DNA of 37,021 nucleotides, from the NCBI GenBank assembly GCA_026418155.1, contig JAOABV010000011.1:1-37021 (forward strand), read 5' to 3'. Each line of letters opens with the position of its first letter. Position 1 is the first letter of the stretch. Below, piece after piece: positions 16,232 through 26,152 of this stretch. The notes beneath the pieces were generated by a model, which saw only the letters and a program-made list of their open reading frames with translations, was not told the DNA's origin and searched no databases. This stretch comes from a candidate division WOR-3 bacterium. Lineage in GTDB: Bacteria > Hydrothermota > Tepidihabitantia > Tepidihabitantales > CAIPLT01. The position numbers and the translations under genes were made by a program.

Positions 16232-16260
16232 ATTTACTATCAAATGAATTTTTAGTAAAT
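16232..16260 (+). promoter_or_regulatory. Hairpin in the rplJ-rplL intergenic region
   Basis: An 8-bp perfect inverted repeat (ATTTACTA at 16232-16239 and TAGTAAAT at 16253-16260) encloses a 13-nt loop, 10 nt after the rplJ stop. It has no T-run, so an mRNA processing or stability element is more likely than a terminator. The whole gap up to the rplL start is about 187 nt. Confidence 0.4.
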
Positions 16261-16409
16261 ATTGGAAAAATCAAATTTTTATCATGCCTGGTATCCAGCG
16301 ATATAGTCAGTTACTTATGGCTAAAAACTTTGCCTCAAGGCACTGACGGCTATATGGTCAGGTGTGATATTTCAAAATGAAGATCACTGATAATAATGTG
16401 GAGGAAAAT

Positions 16410-16823
16410 ATGACAACAGTAAAAAAGGCAACAGAAAAGACATCAGTTGAAACAATTATTGAGTCAATTGAATCTTTAACCGTTATGGAATTGGCTAATT
16501 TGGTGGCAGCACTTAAGGAAAAATTTGGCATAACCAATATTGCCTATGCACCAAGTGCACCACAAGCAACAGCTCCGACCGCAACCGCGGAAGCACCTGT
16601 CGAAGAGGCCAAAACCGATTTTACCGTAACTTTAGTTTCAGTAGGCGATAAGAAAATTCAGGTTCTAAAAGAACTCCGAGCATTGACTAACCTGGGATTA
16701 AAGGAAGCCAAAGATGTAATTGATAATACGCCATCTGTAATTAAAGAAGGTGTGACAAAAGAAGAAGCCGAAAAAATTAAATCAAAACTGGAAACAGTCG
16801 GAGCAAAAGTTGAAATAAAGTGA
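16410..16823 (+). CDS. rplL: 50S ribosomal protein L7/L12
   Basis: The 137-residue stalk protein has an N-terminal dimerisation/L10-binding helix region (IESIESLTVMELANLVAALKE), an alanine/proline/threonine-rich hinge and the C-terminal domain (FTVTLVSVGDKKIQVLKELR, GLKEAKDVID, KSKLETVGAKVEIK). ATG at 16410 is chosen because GGAGG (16400-16404) precedes it and the protein then begins as the family does; an upstream in-frame ATG at 16377 would add 11 atypical residues. It recruits translational GTPases to the ribosome. Confidence 0.95.
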   Translation: MTTVKKATEKTSVETIIESIESLTVMELANLVAALKEKFGITNIAYAPSAPQATAPTATAEAPVEEAKTDFTVTLVSVGDKKIQVLKELRALTNLGLKEAKDVIDNTPSVIKEGVTKEEAEKIKSKLETVGAKVEIK

Positions 16824-16852
16824 ATAATCTTTTTGGGTATTTGTTATTCACT
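16819..16852 (+). promoter_or_regulatory. Inverted repeat at the rplL-rpoB junction
   Basis: A perfect 9-bp inverted repeat (AGTGAATAA at 16819-16827 and TTATTCACT at 16844-16852) with a 16-nt loop overlaps the rplL stop codon. E. coli has an attenuator and RNase III site at the same operon position; a similar role here is inference. The gap to rpoB is 92 nt. Confidence 0.55.
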
Positions 16853-16915
16853 AGATGCTTTTTGCTTCATGAGAGGTAATTATTCTTTTTTCTCAATATG
16901 AAACAGTAGTACCAT

Positions 16916-19900
16916 ATGATTAAAAATTTTTCTAAAAGACCAACTTTTTTGGAAATCCCGAATCTGTTAGCAATTCAACAAGAATCGTTTCGTTCCTTTT
17001 TGCAGATTGATGTACCATGGAACGAAAGAAAGAACGAAGGTTTAGAAGCGCTGTTTCGGGAAACGTTGAATATTGATGAGCCACGGAAAAATTTTCAATT
17101 GGAATATGTTGGCTATATTTTAGACCGACCCAAATATACACCAGAAGAAGCAGTTGAAAAGAAAGTTTCTTATACCATTCCTTTAAAAGTAATTTTCCGT
17201 TTGGTGAAGAAAGAAGCCGATACGGGAAGAGTAAAAGATATTCTGGAAGAAGAGGTCTTTTTATGCGAGTTGCCTAATATGACCGAGAACGGTACTTTCA
17301 TTATTAATGGTATCGAACGCGTGGTCGTTAGTCAACTTCATCGTTCACCGGGATTATATTTCTCACGTCAAGAAGACGGACATTCAGCGCTTCTTATTCC
17401 TTTGCGAGGCGTCTGGGTAGAATTTGTTATTGATAAAAACAACACAATGGCGATTTTGTTAGACCGAAGACGTCGAATCGGTTTGGGAACCTTTTTGCAA
17501 GCCATCGGATATTCTTACGAAGAAGTAATAGCAAAATTATTTTCCGTTGAAGAGAAAAGTTTAAAAGTTGGACAAGTAATTGCTAAATCTATTTATGGGG
17601 AAACAGAAAACAAAATTGCTTCTGAGTCACAGACTACCCCTAAAAAGAATCAGGAGCAAAATTCTAATAACTTAGCGATTGATAAGGGCCCTAATAACGA
17701 ATATTTAAACGAACGACCCCTTTTGGCCCATATTGGCGAAGAAGTGACTGAACAACTGATAGAATTCTTAAAAGCTAAAGGTATTAATAAAGCATATGTC
17801 GTCGAAATTCCTGAAAACAATAATCAATTTAAGGAAAAATTAGCAATTTTGATAAATACTTTTGAAAATGATAAAATAATGACATCGGACGAAGCAGTAA
17901 AGAAGATATATACGCGACTTCGCGGGATAGTCCCCCATTCGCTTGAAGTTGCCCGCGCCACAATTTTAGGTATGCTTTTTGACCAGAAGCGATTCGATTT
18001 AGGTAAAGTAGGTCGATACAAACTCAATGAGCGCATCAGACCAGAAGGGCAGGACCGAAACGGACCAATGAAGGGCGAAAAGCGCATCAGCGATTCAGAA
18101 GCCTTTACTCAAGAAGATATCTTTATGGTAATTGACCGCTTACTCGACTTTAAGGTTATGCGAAAATTGTCTGACGACATTGACCATTTGGCCAATCGTC
18201 GAGTTCGTAGGGTAGGTGAACTCTTAGAGAATCAATTTCGCAATGCCTTACTACAATTAGTACAAAATATTAGAGAACGTAGTTCTTATTTGGATGCAAG
18301 GAAAATTACGCCTAACGAACTGATTAATAGTAAAGTTGTTGCTAATGCGGTAAGTAAATTTTTCTCACAAAATCCATTATCGCAATTTATGGAACAGACT
18401 AATCCCTTAGCCGAATTGACACATAAGCGCAGAATCTCCGCTTTAGGACCTGGAGGCTTAACTAAAGAGACTGCCGGTTTTGAAGTCCGAGATGTCCATT
18501 ATTCACACTACGGAAGAATCTGCCCAATTGAAACACCAGAGGGACCTAATATCGGTTTAATCACAACTATTGCGACTTATGCCCAAATTGACGAATATGG
18601 ATTTTTAACAACACCTTATTGGAAAGTTAAAGATGGTGTTGTTACAAAGCAAGTTGTGTATCTTAATCCTCAGGAAGAAGAGTCTGCAATAATCGCCCAG
18701 GCCAACGCATTACTTGATGAGGAACGAAGAATCATTGGGAGAGAAGTAATTTGTCGGTACCAAGGCGATATTATTACAACGAATCCTGAAAGCGTCCAGT
18801 ATATGGATATCTCTCCTAAACAATTATTCGCACCTTCAACAGTCTTAATCCCATTTCTTGAACATGACGATGCTGACCGTGCCTTGATGGGAGCCAATAT
18901 GCAGCGTCAGGCAGTACCGCTGTTAGTACCGGAAAAACCAGTTGTCGCCACTGGAGTTGAAGCTAAATTTTCTGTTGAGTCTGGTGCGGTAGTGTGTGCT
19001 CAGGAAGATGGCAAAGTGATGAAAGTTGATGCAGCCAGTATTGTATTAAGAACAGAAGACGGACTCAAAGAATATCGGTTAAAGAAGTTTATGAAGACTA
19101 ATCAGTATACCTGCTTTAATCAGCGACCGGTAGTAAAATTAGGGCAAAAGGTAAAAAAAGGCGATTTATTGGCAGATGGACCATCTACTGATGAGGGCCA
19201 ATTGGGATTAGGGAGAAATGTATTGGTAGCATATATTCCTTGGCGTGGTTATAATTATGAAGATGCAATTGTGATATCAGAAGACTTGATAAAAGAAGAC
19301 AAATTTACCTCAATTCAAATTCTTGAGTTTGAAATTCAAGCCCGCGAGACAAAATTAGGCCCAGAGGAAATTACGCGCGATATCCCAGGTGTTACCGAAA
19401 AAGAACTTCAAAACCTTGATGAGTTCGGAATTATCCGAATCGGTGCCGAAGTAACACCAGGAGATATTTTGGTTGGGCGGATTACGCCTAAAGGTGAGAC
19501 CGAATTCACACCAGAAGAAAAATTATTGCGCGCAATTTTTGGTGAAAAAGCCGCTAATGTCCGGGATACGTCATTACGAGTAGAACCCGGTGTTTCCGGA
19601 GTTGTCATTGATAGAAAAATTTTGTCTCGTCATGACAATGAACCGTTAACCCGTCGTCTGGAGGCGGAAAGAATTGAAGACATTAAACGAAAATATGAGA
19701 TGCGAAAAGCATTCTTATCAGAGCAATTTGACGAAAAAATCCGAGCTATTTTGGTTAATGAAAAAGCCGAAACTAATGTTCGAGATACTAAAGATAATAT
19801 TATTCTTAAAAGTGGTGAGAAATTCACCGAAGAATTTTTTAGTAAGTATCGGCCAGCAAAAATTAAAAATTTACAAAAGATAATATCAAGCGAGAAGAAG

Positions 19901-20788
19901 ATTATTGAAATTAATCAAATTCTATCTGAATATAATAAGATGAAAAGTTTACTTGATAAGAATGAAAAAGAAGAGATTGAGCGAGTTACCCATGGAGATG
20001 AATTACCACGGGGAGTACTAAAATCGGTTACGATATTTATTGCTCAGAAACGAAGATTATCTGTCGGAGACAAAATGGCTGGCCGGCATGGTAATAAAGG
20101 TGTCGTAAGTAAAATTTTACCACGAGAAGATATGCCCTATTTAGAAGACGGGACACCTGTTGAGATTGTACTTAATCCCTTAGGGGTTCCCTCCAGAATG
20201 AATATCGGTCAAATTTTAGAATGTCATCTTGGCTGGGCAGCAAAAATACTTGGTTATCAAGCGGTCTGTCCGGTCTTCGAAGGGCCATCAATTGAAGATA
20301 TTAAAAACGAACTGAAGCGCGCCGGTTTGCCTGAAGATGGAAAAGTTACTTTATATGACGGCAGAACTGGTTTGCCGTTTGATAAGAAAGTTGTTGTTGG
20401 TTATATTTATATGATGAAATTAGTCCATATGGTAGATGATAAAATTCATGCCCGCTCGACCGGTAATTACTCATTAATAACTCAACAGCCATTAGGTGGT
20501 AAAGCTCAATTTGGTGGTCAGCGGTTTGGTGAAATGGAAGTTTGGGCATTAGAAGCCTATGGTGCAGCTCACGCCTTACAAGAAATGTTGACGATAAAAT
20601 CAGATGATGTTGAAGGAAGGAGTGCGCTCTATAATGCTTTGATTCGGGGCGAAAATCCTCCCTCACCAAAAATACCAGCGTCGTTTTCGGTTTTAGTTAA
20701 AGAATTGGCGGGATTAGGGTTGGAACTGATTCCAGAAAAAGAAAAGGATGATTTCACTAAAGAATCAGTGAAGACTAAGAAGAAATAA
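16916..20788 (+). CDS. rpoB: DNA-directed RNA polymerase subunit beta
   Basis: The 1290-residue beta subunit is complete, from FSKRPTFLEIPNLLAIQQESF to the C-terminal clamp region (NALIRGENPPSPKIPASFSVL). It has the rifampicin-binding region (near residues 488-525: SQFMEQTNPLAELTHKRRISALGPGG), RICPIETPEGPNIGLI, GRNVLVAYIPWRGYNYEDAIVISE, GDKMAGRHGNKGVVSKI and the KAQFGGQRFGEMEVWALEAYGA stretch. A low-complexity insert (about residues 235-258, rich in S, N, Q and K) lies in the region where lineage-specific insertions are common. Compared with E. coli, the rifampicin pocket has E for D516, T for N518 and A for S522, while H526 and S531 are kept. rpoC follows 45 nt later. Confidence 0.98.
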   Translation: MIKNFSKRPTFLEIPNLLAIQQESFRSFLQIDVPWNERKNEGLEALFRETLNIDEPRKNFQLEYVGYILDRPKYTPEEAVEKKVSYTIPLKVIFRLVKKEADTGRVKDILEEEVFLCELPNMTENGTFIINGIERVVVSQLHRSPGLYFSRQEDGHSALLIPLRGVWVEFVIDKNNTMAILLDRRRRIGLGTFLQAIGYSYEEVIAKLFSVEEKSLKVGQVIAKSIYGETENKIASESQTTPKKNQEQNSNNLAIDKGPNNEYLNERPLLAHIGEEVTEQLIEFLKAKGINKAYVVEIPENNNQFKEKLAILINTFENDKIMTSDEAVKKIYTRLRGIVPHSLEVARATILGMLFDQKRFDLGKVGRYKLNERIRPEGQDRNGPMKGEKRISDSEAFTQEDIFMVIDRLLDFKVMRKLSDDIDHLANRRVRRVGELLENQFRNALLQLVQNIRERSSYLDARKITPNELINSKVVANAVSKFFSQNPLSQFMEQTNPLAELTHKRRISALGPGGLTKETAGFEVRDVHYSHYGRICPIETPEGPNIGLITTIATYAQIDEYGFLTTPYWKVKDGVVTKQVVYLNPQEEESAIIAQANALLDEERRIIGREVICRYQGDIITTNPESVQYMDISPKQLFAPSTVLIPFLEHDDADRALMGANMQRQAVPLLVPEKPVVATGVEAKFSVESGAVVCAQEDGKVMKVDAASIVLRTEDGLKEYRLKKFMKTNQYTCFNQRPVVKLGQKVKKGDLLADGPSTDEGQLGLGRNVLVAYIPWRGYNYEDAIVISEDLIKEDKFTSIQILEFEIQARETKLGPEEITRDIPGVTEKELQNLDEFGIIRIGAEVTPGDILVGRITPKGETEFTPEEKLLRAIFGEKAANVRDTSLRVEPGVSGVVIDRKILSRHDNEPLTRRLEAERIEDIKRKYEMRKAFLSEQFDEKIRAILVNEKAETNVRDTKDNIILKSGEKFTEEFFSKYRPAKIKNLQKIISSEKKIIEINQILSEYNKMKSLLDKNEKEEIERVTHGDELPRGVLKSVTIFIAQKRRLSVGDKMAGRHGNKGVVSKILPREDMPYLEDGTPVEIVLNPLGVPSRMNIGQILECHLGWAAKILGYQAVCPVFEGPSIEDIKNELKRAGLPEDGKVTLYDGRTGLPFDKKVVVGYIYMMKLVHMVDDKIHARSTGNYSLITQQPLGGKAQFGGQRFGEMEVWALEAYGAAHALQEMLTIKSDDVEGRSALYNALIRGENPPSPKIPASFSVLVKELAGLGLELIPEKEKDDFTKESVKTKKK

Positions 20789-20833
20789 TTTATATTATGA
20801 AAGAAAATAATTTTTACAGGTATAAAGGTAGCA

Positions 20834-23800
20834 ATGACTAATAAAGATTTTTTAGATTTTGATGCATTAAGGTTGAGAATTTGTTCACCTGAAACAATCC
20901 GTAGTTGGTCCTATGGTGAAGTGACTAAAGCCGAGACAATCAATTATCGTACTCAAAAACCCGAGCGCGATGGACTCTTCTGCGAACGGATTTTTGGTCC
21001 AGTTAATGATTATGAATGTAATTGTGGTAAATATAAGAAAATTCGCTATAAAGGGATTATTTGTGACCGATGTGGAGTTGAAGTTACTACTTCTTCAGTG
21101 CGAAGAGAACGTATGGGACATATTGAATTGGTGGTCCCAATTGCCCATCCTTTATTTTACCAAGTTCCACCTTCAAAGATTGCTTTAATGCTTGATTTGA
21201 CAACCAATGAAGTGGAAAGTATTTTGAATTATGAGGTCTACGTGGTTTTAGAGCCAGGTGATTCACCTTATAGAAAAATTGAGCCGGGTAAAAAAGCACC
21301 GGATCTATTGTCGGATGAGGATTATTTGAAAGTTAAAAACGAATATGAAGGTTTGGTTGCAGCGACTGGTGCCGAAAGTTTAGAATATCTTTTGAGTCGA
21401 ATTGATTTAGATGACTTGTCCGCTGAGTTGCGGACTCAAATTAAACATGAAACCTCACGCCGTTTTGCCCTTTTAAGAAGATTGAAAGTTGTCGAATCTT
21501 TTCGTAATTCCGGTGCTAAACCGGAATGGATGATTCTAAGAGTATTGCCTGTAATTCCGCCTGATTTAAGACCGTTAGTGCCTTTGGAAGGTGGCCGATA
21601 TGCAACTTCGGATTTAAATGATTTATATAAACGGGTGATAGTTCGTAATAACCGGCTTAAACATTTGTTGGCAATAAAAACTCCTGATATAATATTGAAA
21701 AATGAAAAGCGAATGCTGCAAGATGCAATTGATGCCCTTTTTAATAATGAACGGCGACCGAGACCGATTCGCGGCAAAGGAAATCGACCTTTGAAGTCAT
21801 TGTGTGAAGTTTTAAGAGGTAAGCAAGGAAGATTTAGACATAATTTACTAGGTAAACGCGTCGATTATTCCGGTCGGTCAGTAATTGTGGTTGACCCGAA
21901 TCTACAATTAACTCAATGTAGTATACCTAAAGAAATGGCGTTAGAATTATTTAAGCCGATAATTCTGCGTAAGTTAGAAGAAAAGAATATTGCCCAGGGC
22001 GAAAAGACCGCAAAATTATTATATAAACGAGAGGCACCTGAAGTTTGGGAAGTTTTGGAAGAAGTGACCAAAGAGCATCCGGTTCTATTAAATCGGGCTC
22101 CGACATTACACCGGATTTCGATTCAAGCGTTTTTTCCAGTTCTTTCAGAACATCGAGCAATCGGAATTCATCCTTTGGTCTGTCCACCATTCAATGCTGA
22201 TTTTGATGGTGATACGATGTCGGTTCATGTCCCGCTTACGCCGGAGGCAATCTTGGAATCAGCAATTTTAATGTTATCAATGAATAATATTTTGTCGCCA
22301 GCACATGGATTTCCATTAATGGCGCCTTCTCAAGATATTGTGGCTGGTATCTATTATTTGACGAAAACCTATCCTCACTCTGAGGAATCAGTAAATCCGA
22401 AAAAAGTTTACGACGACTTTAAGGAAGTACATACTGCTTGGCGTCTAGGTGAACTTGCTCTTCATACACCGATTCAATTCCGATATCGGAAAGAAAAAAT
22501 TAATACCACAGTCGGACGGGTGATTTTTAATGAAGCACTGCCTGAGGATTTGCGATTTGTGAATGAAGTTTATAATAAAGAAAAACTGGTTAAATTAATT
22601 GACCGCTGTTATCGTAAATATGGTACTTTAAGAACCGCGGAACTGTTGGATACAATTAAAAATCTCGGTTTCGAAGTAGCAACAATCTCCGGGCTTTCAA
22701 TCGGTATTAGTGATATTGTTACCCCTGAAGTTAAAAATCAAATTCTCAAAAAGAGCGAAGAGGAACTGCGGAAAGTTTACAATAATTACAAACGCGGTTA
22801 TATTACGGAAAGCGAGAAATATAATTTAGTAGTCAATATTTGGACATTAGCTACAGCAGAGGTTGAAGAGGCATTGATGAAAAAGTTGTCTTTGGACCAA
22901 GATGGGTTTAATCCGATTTATATGTTAATTGATTCCGGAGCTCGCGGTTCTCGAACCCAAGCCTCCCAGATTGGGGGTATGCGTGGCTTAATGGCAAAAC
23001 CTCAAAGGGGCGGTTTGGGCGAAGAGGTAATCGAAACTCCGATTAAAAGTTCCTTCCGTGATGGTCTTTCAGTTTGGGAATATTTTATTTCTACTCATGG
23101 TGCAAGAAAAGGACTTACTGATACTGCTCTAAAAACTGCTGAGGCCGGTTATTTGACTCGAAGATTAGTAGATGTGGCTCAAAGTGTTATAATTACAATG
23201 GAAGATTGCGGGACAATTTTAGGTCAAGAAGTTTCAGCATTAAGAGAAGGTGGTGAAATTATTGAATCTTTATCAGAACGGATTCAAGGTCGAATTGCGC
23301 TCAATGATATTGTGAATCCATTAACTAATGAAATTATTGTTCATTCAGGCGAAGAAATCACCGATGAGTTAGCCGAAGAGATTGAAAATGCCGGTATCGA
23401 GTCAGTATCGGTTCGTTCGGTTTTAACTTGTGAGGCACCGGATGGTCTTTGTGTTAAATGTTACGGTAGAAATTTAGCCACCGGCCGACTCGTAGAAATT
23501 GGCGAAGCAGTTGGAGTAATTGCGGCACAGTCCATTGGTGAACCTGGAACTCAATTGACTTTAAAGACATTCCATATTGGTGGTATTGCAACCCGAATTG
23601 GTGAACAAACTAAAGCCACTGCTAAATTTGATGGTAAAATTAAACTTGAAGGCTTAAAATTAACCAAACGCAGTGATGGTGAAATCGTAACATTAACTCC
23701 AGGAAAACTTTTGCTTCAAAGTGATGGTAGAGTATTATCATTTGATGTTCCGAAAGATGCGGTGTTGAGAGTCGCAGATAAATCTTCTGTAACTGCGGGC

Positions 23801-24868
23801 GAGACACTTTTTGAATGGGAACCACACTCAATTATCATCTCGGCAACAAAAAAAGGTAAGGTTAAATATGTTGATGTTAAACCCGGGGTAACTTTAAGTG
23901 AAGATATTGATGAACGGTCAGAACGAAGAGAACGAAAGATTATTGAAGATAGTGAGCGTAAATTACATCCGAAATTGCTTATTATTGATGAGAAAGGTCA
24001 CAAATTAGAAGAACATGAACTACCCAAAGATGCCTACCTCATTGTAAATGACGGCGACGATGTCTTGCCTGGCGACCAGTTGGCGAAATTATTAAAGGAA
24101 ATTGCTAAAACAAAAGATATTACAGGTGGATTACCCAAAGTTGCTGATTTGTTTGAAGCTAAACGGATAAAGGACGCAGCCGTCATATCGGATATTGACG
24201 GCAGAGTTGAAATTAGTCCGCCGGAAAAAGGAATTAGAAAAGTGCGAGTTATCTCAGAAGGTGGTTCAGTGAAGGAGTATGATATACCGTATGGAAAATA
24301 TTTGTTGGTGAGTCAAGGAGATGAAGTAAAAGCCGGCGATAAATTGTGTGAGGGGGAAATTGACCCACATGATATTTTGCGAGTTAAAGGTTGGCTTGCC
24401 GCACAGGAATTTTTGACCAACCAAATTCAGGCAGTGTATCGACTACAAAAAGTTAAAATAAATGATAAACATATCTCGGTTATTGTCAGACAAATGTTAC
24501 GAAAAGTTAAAATTGAAGATCCAGGCGACTCTAATTTTATTGAAGGTGAGATTGTGGAACGACAACAGATCTACGCTGAAAACGAACGACTTGCCAAGGA
24601 GAATTTAAAACCTGCGAACTATCATCCTATACTTCTGGGAATAACTCGTGCTGCTCTTTTAACCGATAGTTTCTTATCTGCCGCTTCATTCCAAGAGACA
24701 ACCCGAATTCTTTCTGAGGCCTCAATTCAAGGTAAAAAAGACCGATTAGTCGGTCTAAAGGAAAATGTTATAGTCGGAAGATTAATTCCAGCCGGAACAG
24801 GTTTTAGAGAATTTGTTCGTTCCGTCATTTCAAGTGAAGCCAAAGAACAGAAACAAGAGGCAGTATAA
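20834..24868 (+). CDS. rpoC: DNA-directed RNA polymerase subunit beta'
   Basis: The 1344-residue beta' subunit has the N-terminal zinc ribbon (CNCGKYKKIRYKGIICDRCG, residues 59-78), the catalytic NADFDGD motif (FNADFDGDTMSVH), the bridge helix/trigger loop segment (TALKTAEAGYLTRRLVD) and the second zinc site (CEAPDGLCVKCYG). SIGEPGTQLTLKTFHIGG and the C-terminal end (SFQETTRILSEASIQGK) are also conserved. Length and domain order are ordinary. The stop codon TAA overlaps an ATG (TAATG) that opens a 22-codon frame of uncertain meaning. Confidence 0.98.
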   Translation: MTNKDFLDFDALRLRICSPETIRSWSYGEVTKAETINYRTQKPERDGLFCERIFGPVNDYECNCGKYKKIRYKGIICDRCGVEVTTSSVRRERMGHIELVVPIAHPLFYQVPPSKIALMLDLTTNEVESILNYEVYVVLEPGDSPYRKIEPGKKAPDLLSDEDYLKVKNEYEGLVAATGAESLEYLLSRIDLDDLSAELRTQIKHETSRRFALLRRLKVVESFRNSGAKPEWMILRVLPVIPPDLRPLVPLEGGRYATSDLNDLYKRVIVRNNRLKHLLAIKTPDIILKNEKRMLQDAIDALFNNERRPRPIRGKGNRPLKSLCEVLRGKQGRFRHNLLGKRVDYSGRSVIVVDPNLQLTQCSIPKEMALELFKPIILRKLEEKNIAQGEKTAKLLYKREAPEVWEVLEEVTKEHPVLLNRAPTLHRISIQAFFPVLSEHRAIGIHPLVCPPFNADFDGDTMSVHVPLTPEAILESAILMLSMNNILSPAHGFPLMAPSQDIVAGIYYLTKTYPHSEESVNPKKVYDDFKEVHTAWRLGELALHTPIQFRYRKEKINTTVGRVIFNEALPEDLRFVNEVYNKEKLVKLIDRCYRKYGTLRTAELLDTIKNLGFEVATISGLSIGISDIVTPEVKNQILKKSEEELRKVYNNYKRGYITESEKYNLVVNIWTLATAEVEEALMKKLSLDQDGFNPIYMLIDSGARGSRTQASQIGGMRGLMAKPQRGGLGEEVIETPIKSSFRDGLSVWEYFISTHGARKGLTDTALKTAEAGYLTRRLVDVAQSVIITMEDCGTILGQEVSALREGGEIIESLSERIQGRIALNDIVNPLTNEIIVHSGEEITDELAEEIENAGIESVSVRSVLTCEAPDGLCVKCYGRNLATGRLVEIGEAVGVIAAQSIGEPGTQLTLKTFHIGGIATRIGEQTKATAKFDGKIKLEGLKLTKRSDGEIVTLTPGKLLLQSDGRVLSFDVPKDAVLRVADKSSVTAGETLFEWEPHSIIISATKKGKVKYVDVKPGVTLSEDIDERSERRERKIIEDSERKLHPKLLIIDEKGHKLEEHELPKDAYLIVNDGDDVLPGDQLAKLLKEIAKTKDITGGLPKVADLFEAKRIKDAAVISDIDGRVEISPPEKGIRKVRVISEGGSVKEYDIPYGKYLLVSQGDEVKAGDKLCEGEIDPHDILRVKGWLAAQEFLTNQIQAVYRLQKVKINDKHISVIVRQMLRKVKIEDPGDSNFIEGEIVERQQIYAENERLAKENLKPANYHPILLGITRAALLTDSFLSAASFQETTRILSEASIQGKKDRLVGLKENVIVGRLIPAGTGFREFVRSVISSEAKEQKQEAV

Positions 24869-24978
24869 TGAGTCAAAAAAAGACCAAAGGTATCAATATT
24901 CTATTGTCACTGAAATCATATAATAGTTATTTATGAGTATATTGACAAATATAATTTTGGATGGAGGAAACAAAGTAA

Positions 24979-25371
24979 ATGCCAACTATTAATCAATTAA
25001 TTCGCAAAAAGCGAAAACCAGTTAAAAAGGTCTCGAAATCTCCAGCCTTAGAAGGCAATCCACAAAAACGTGGTGTCTGCACTCGTGTCTATACGACAAC
25101 TCCGAAAAAACCAAATTCGGCTTTAAGAAAAGTCTGTAAAGTCCGTTTAACCAATGGTCACGAAATCACGGTCTATATTCCTGGTGAAGGACATAATCTT
25201 CAAGAACATTCGATTGTTTTGGTTCGCGGTGGCCGGGTAAAGGATTTGCCTGGTGTCCGTTATCATGTAATTCGTGGTGTACTTGATGCGGCCGGTGTAG
25301 AGAATAGAAGACAAGGACGCTCACTATATGGCGCCAAAAGACCTAAAGCTTCAGGACAAACAGGAGCATAA
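24979..25371 (+). CDS. rpsL: 30S ribosomal protein S12
   Basis: The 130-residue S12 starts [14 protein letters not shown] and has the decoding-site loops [13 protein letters not shown] (lysines 43-44) and [13 protein letters not shown]. The lysines linked to streptomycin sensitivity are present. A GGAGG site precedes the ATG. rpsG follows 2 nt after the stop, the usual str order. Confidence 0.98.
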   Translation: MPTINQLIRKKRKPVKKVSKSPALEGNPQKRGVCTRVYTTTPKKPNSALRKVCKVRLTNGHEITVYIPGEGHNLQEHSIVLVRGGRVKDLPGVRYHVIRGVLDAAGVENRRQGRSLYGAKRPKASGQTGA

Positions 25372-25373
25372 TT

Positions 25374-25844
25374 ATGGGACGAAAGAAAAAGGCAATAGCC
25401 CGACCCTTAAAACCTGACCCAAAATACAATTCGGTTTTAGTGACCAGATTTGTAAATAATTTATTCTGGGAGGGTAAGAAGACAGTCGGTTATAAAATTT
25501 TCTACGAAGCGATGGCGATAATTGAGCAGAAAACAAAAGAAGACGGTTTTGCGTTATTTCAAAAAGCCCTTAATAATGTAAAACCAGTCTTAGAAGTTAG
25601 ACCGAGACGAGTTGGTGGTGCTACCTATCAAATTCCAATGGAGGTACCTCCGAATCGGCAGGAAACCTTAGCCATTAAATGGATTATTCGAGCCGCAAGA
25701 GAACGACCCGAATATCGCATGGCAGAACGACTAGCTAACGAACTTATTGATGCTTCTAAAAATCAGGGAGCAGCAATTAAAAAGAAAGAAGATACCCATA
25801 AAATGGCTGAAGCCAACCGGGCATTTGCTCATTACCGCTGGTAA
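25374..25844 (+). CDS. rpsG: 30S ribosomal protein S7
   Basis: The 156-residue S7 nucleates the 30S head. The KPDPKYNSVLVTRFVNNLFWEGKK-type N-terminus, the VKPVLEVRPRRVGGATYQIP core and the C-terminal EANRAFAHYRW are diagnostic. The ribosome site lies within the end of rpsL. In many bacteria fusA and tuf follow; here neither does, and a 308-bp gap comes next. Confidence 0.98.
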   Translation: MGRKKKAIARPLKPDPKYNSVLVTRFVNNLFWEGKKTVGYKIFYEAMAIIEQKTKEDGFALFQKALNNVKPVLEVRPRRVGGATYQIPMEVPPNRQETLAIKWIIRAARERPEYRMAERLANELIDASKNQGAAIKKKEDTHKMAEANRAFAHYRW

Positions 25845-26152
25845 AATTCGCTAACCGCTGTCTGCATTCCGTTTTTCACGATTCGACATTTTATGTCCTT
25901 TGGGGTTGATTAGCATCACAACTAACATTAATTTTGAAATCTTACTTCGCTAATGTATTGATATTCTTTTCACGCCAATCCCTGCATATAATTATGGTAG
26001 TATCGACATCTAGTTTTCGGTTCAAAGTACAATTAACAACTCAATAACTAACCATCTGTCTTTGCTGTGGCTCATTAAAAGTTTTAATTTACTTAAAATG
26101 TCGGCTAAAAAATAGAGTATATTTTGTATGTGTTTTTTCGATTTGACTTAAT
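25845..26152. other. Intergenic region, 308 bp, nothing recognised
   Basis: This region lies after rpsG. I see no open frame with a ribosome site, no strong hairpin plus T-run and no consensus promoter. The end of the large operon must lie here or just downstream, so termination is either weak, Rho-dependent or not recognisable by eye. Confidence 0.5.
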
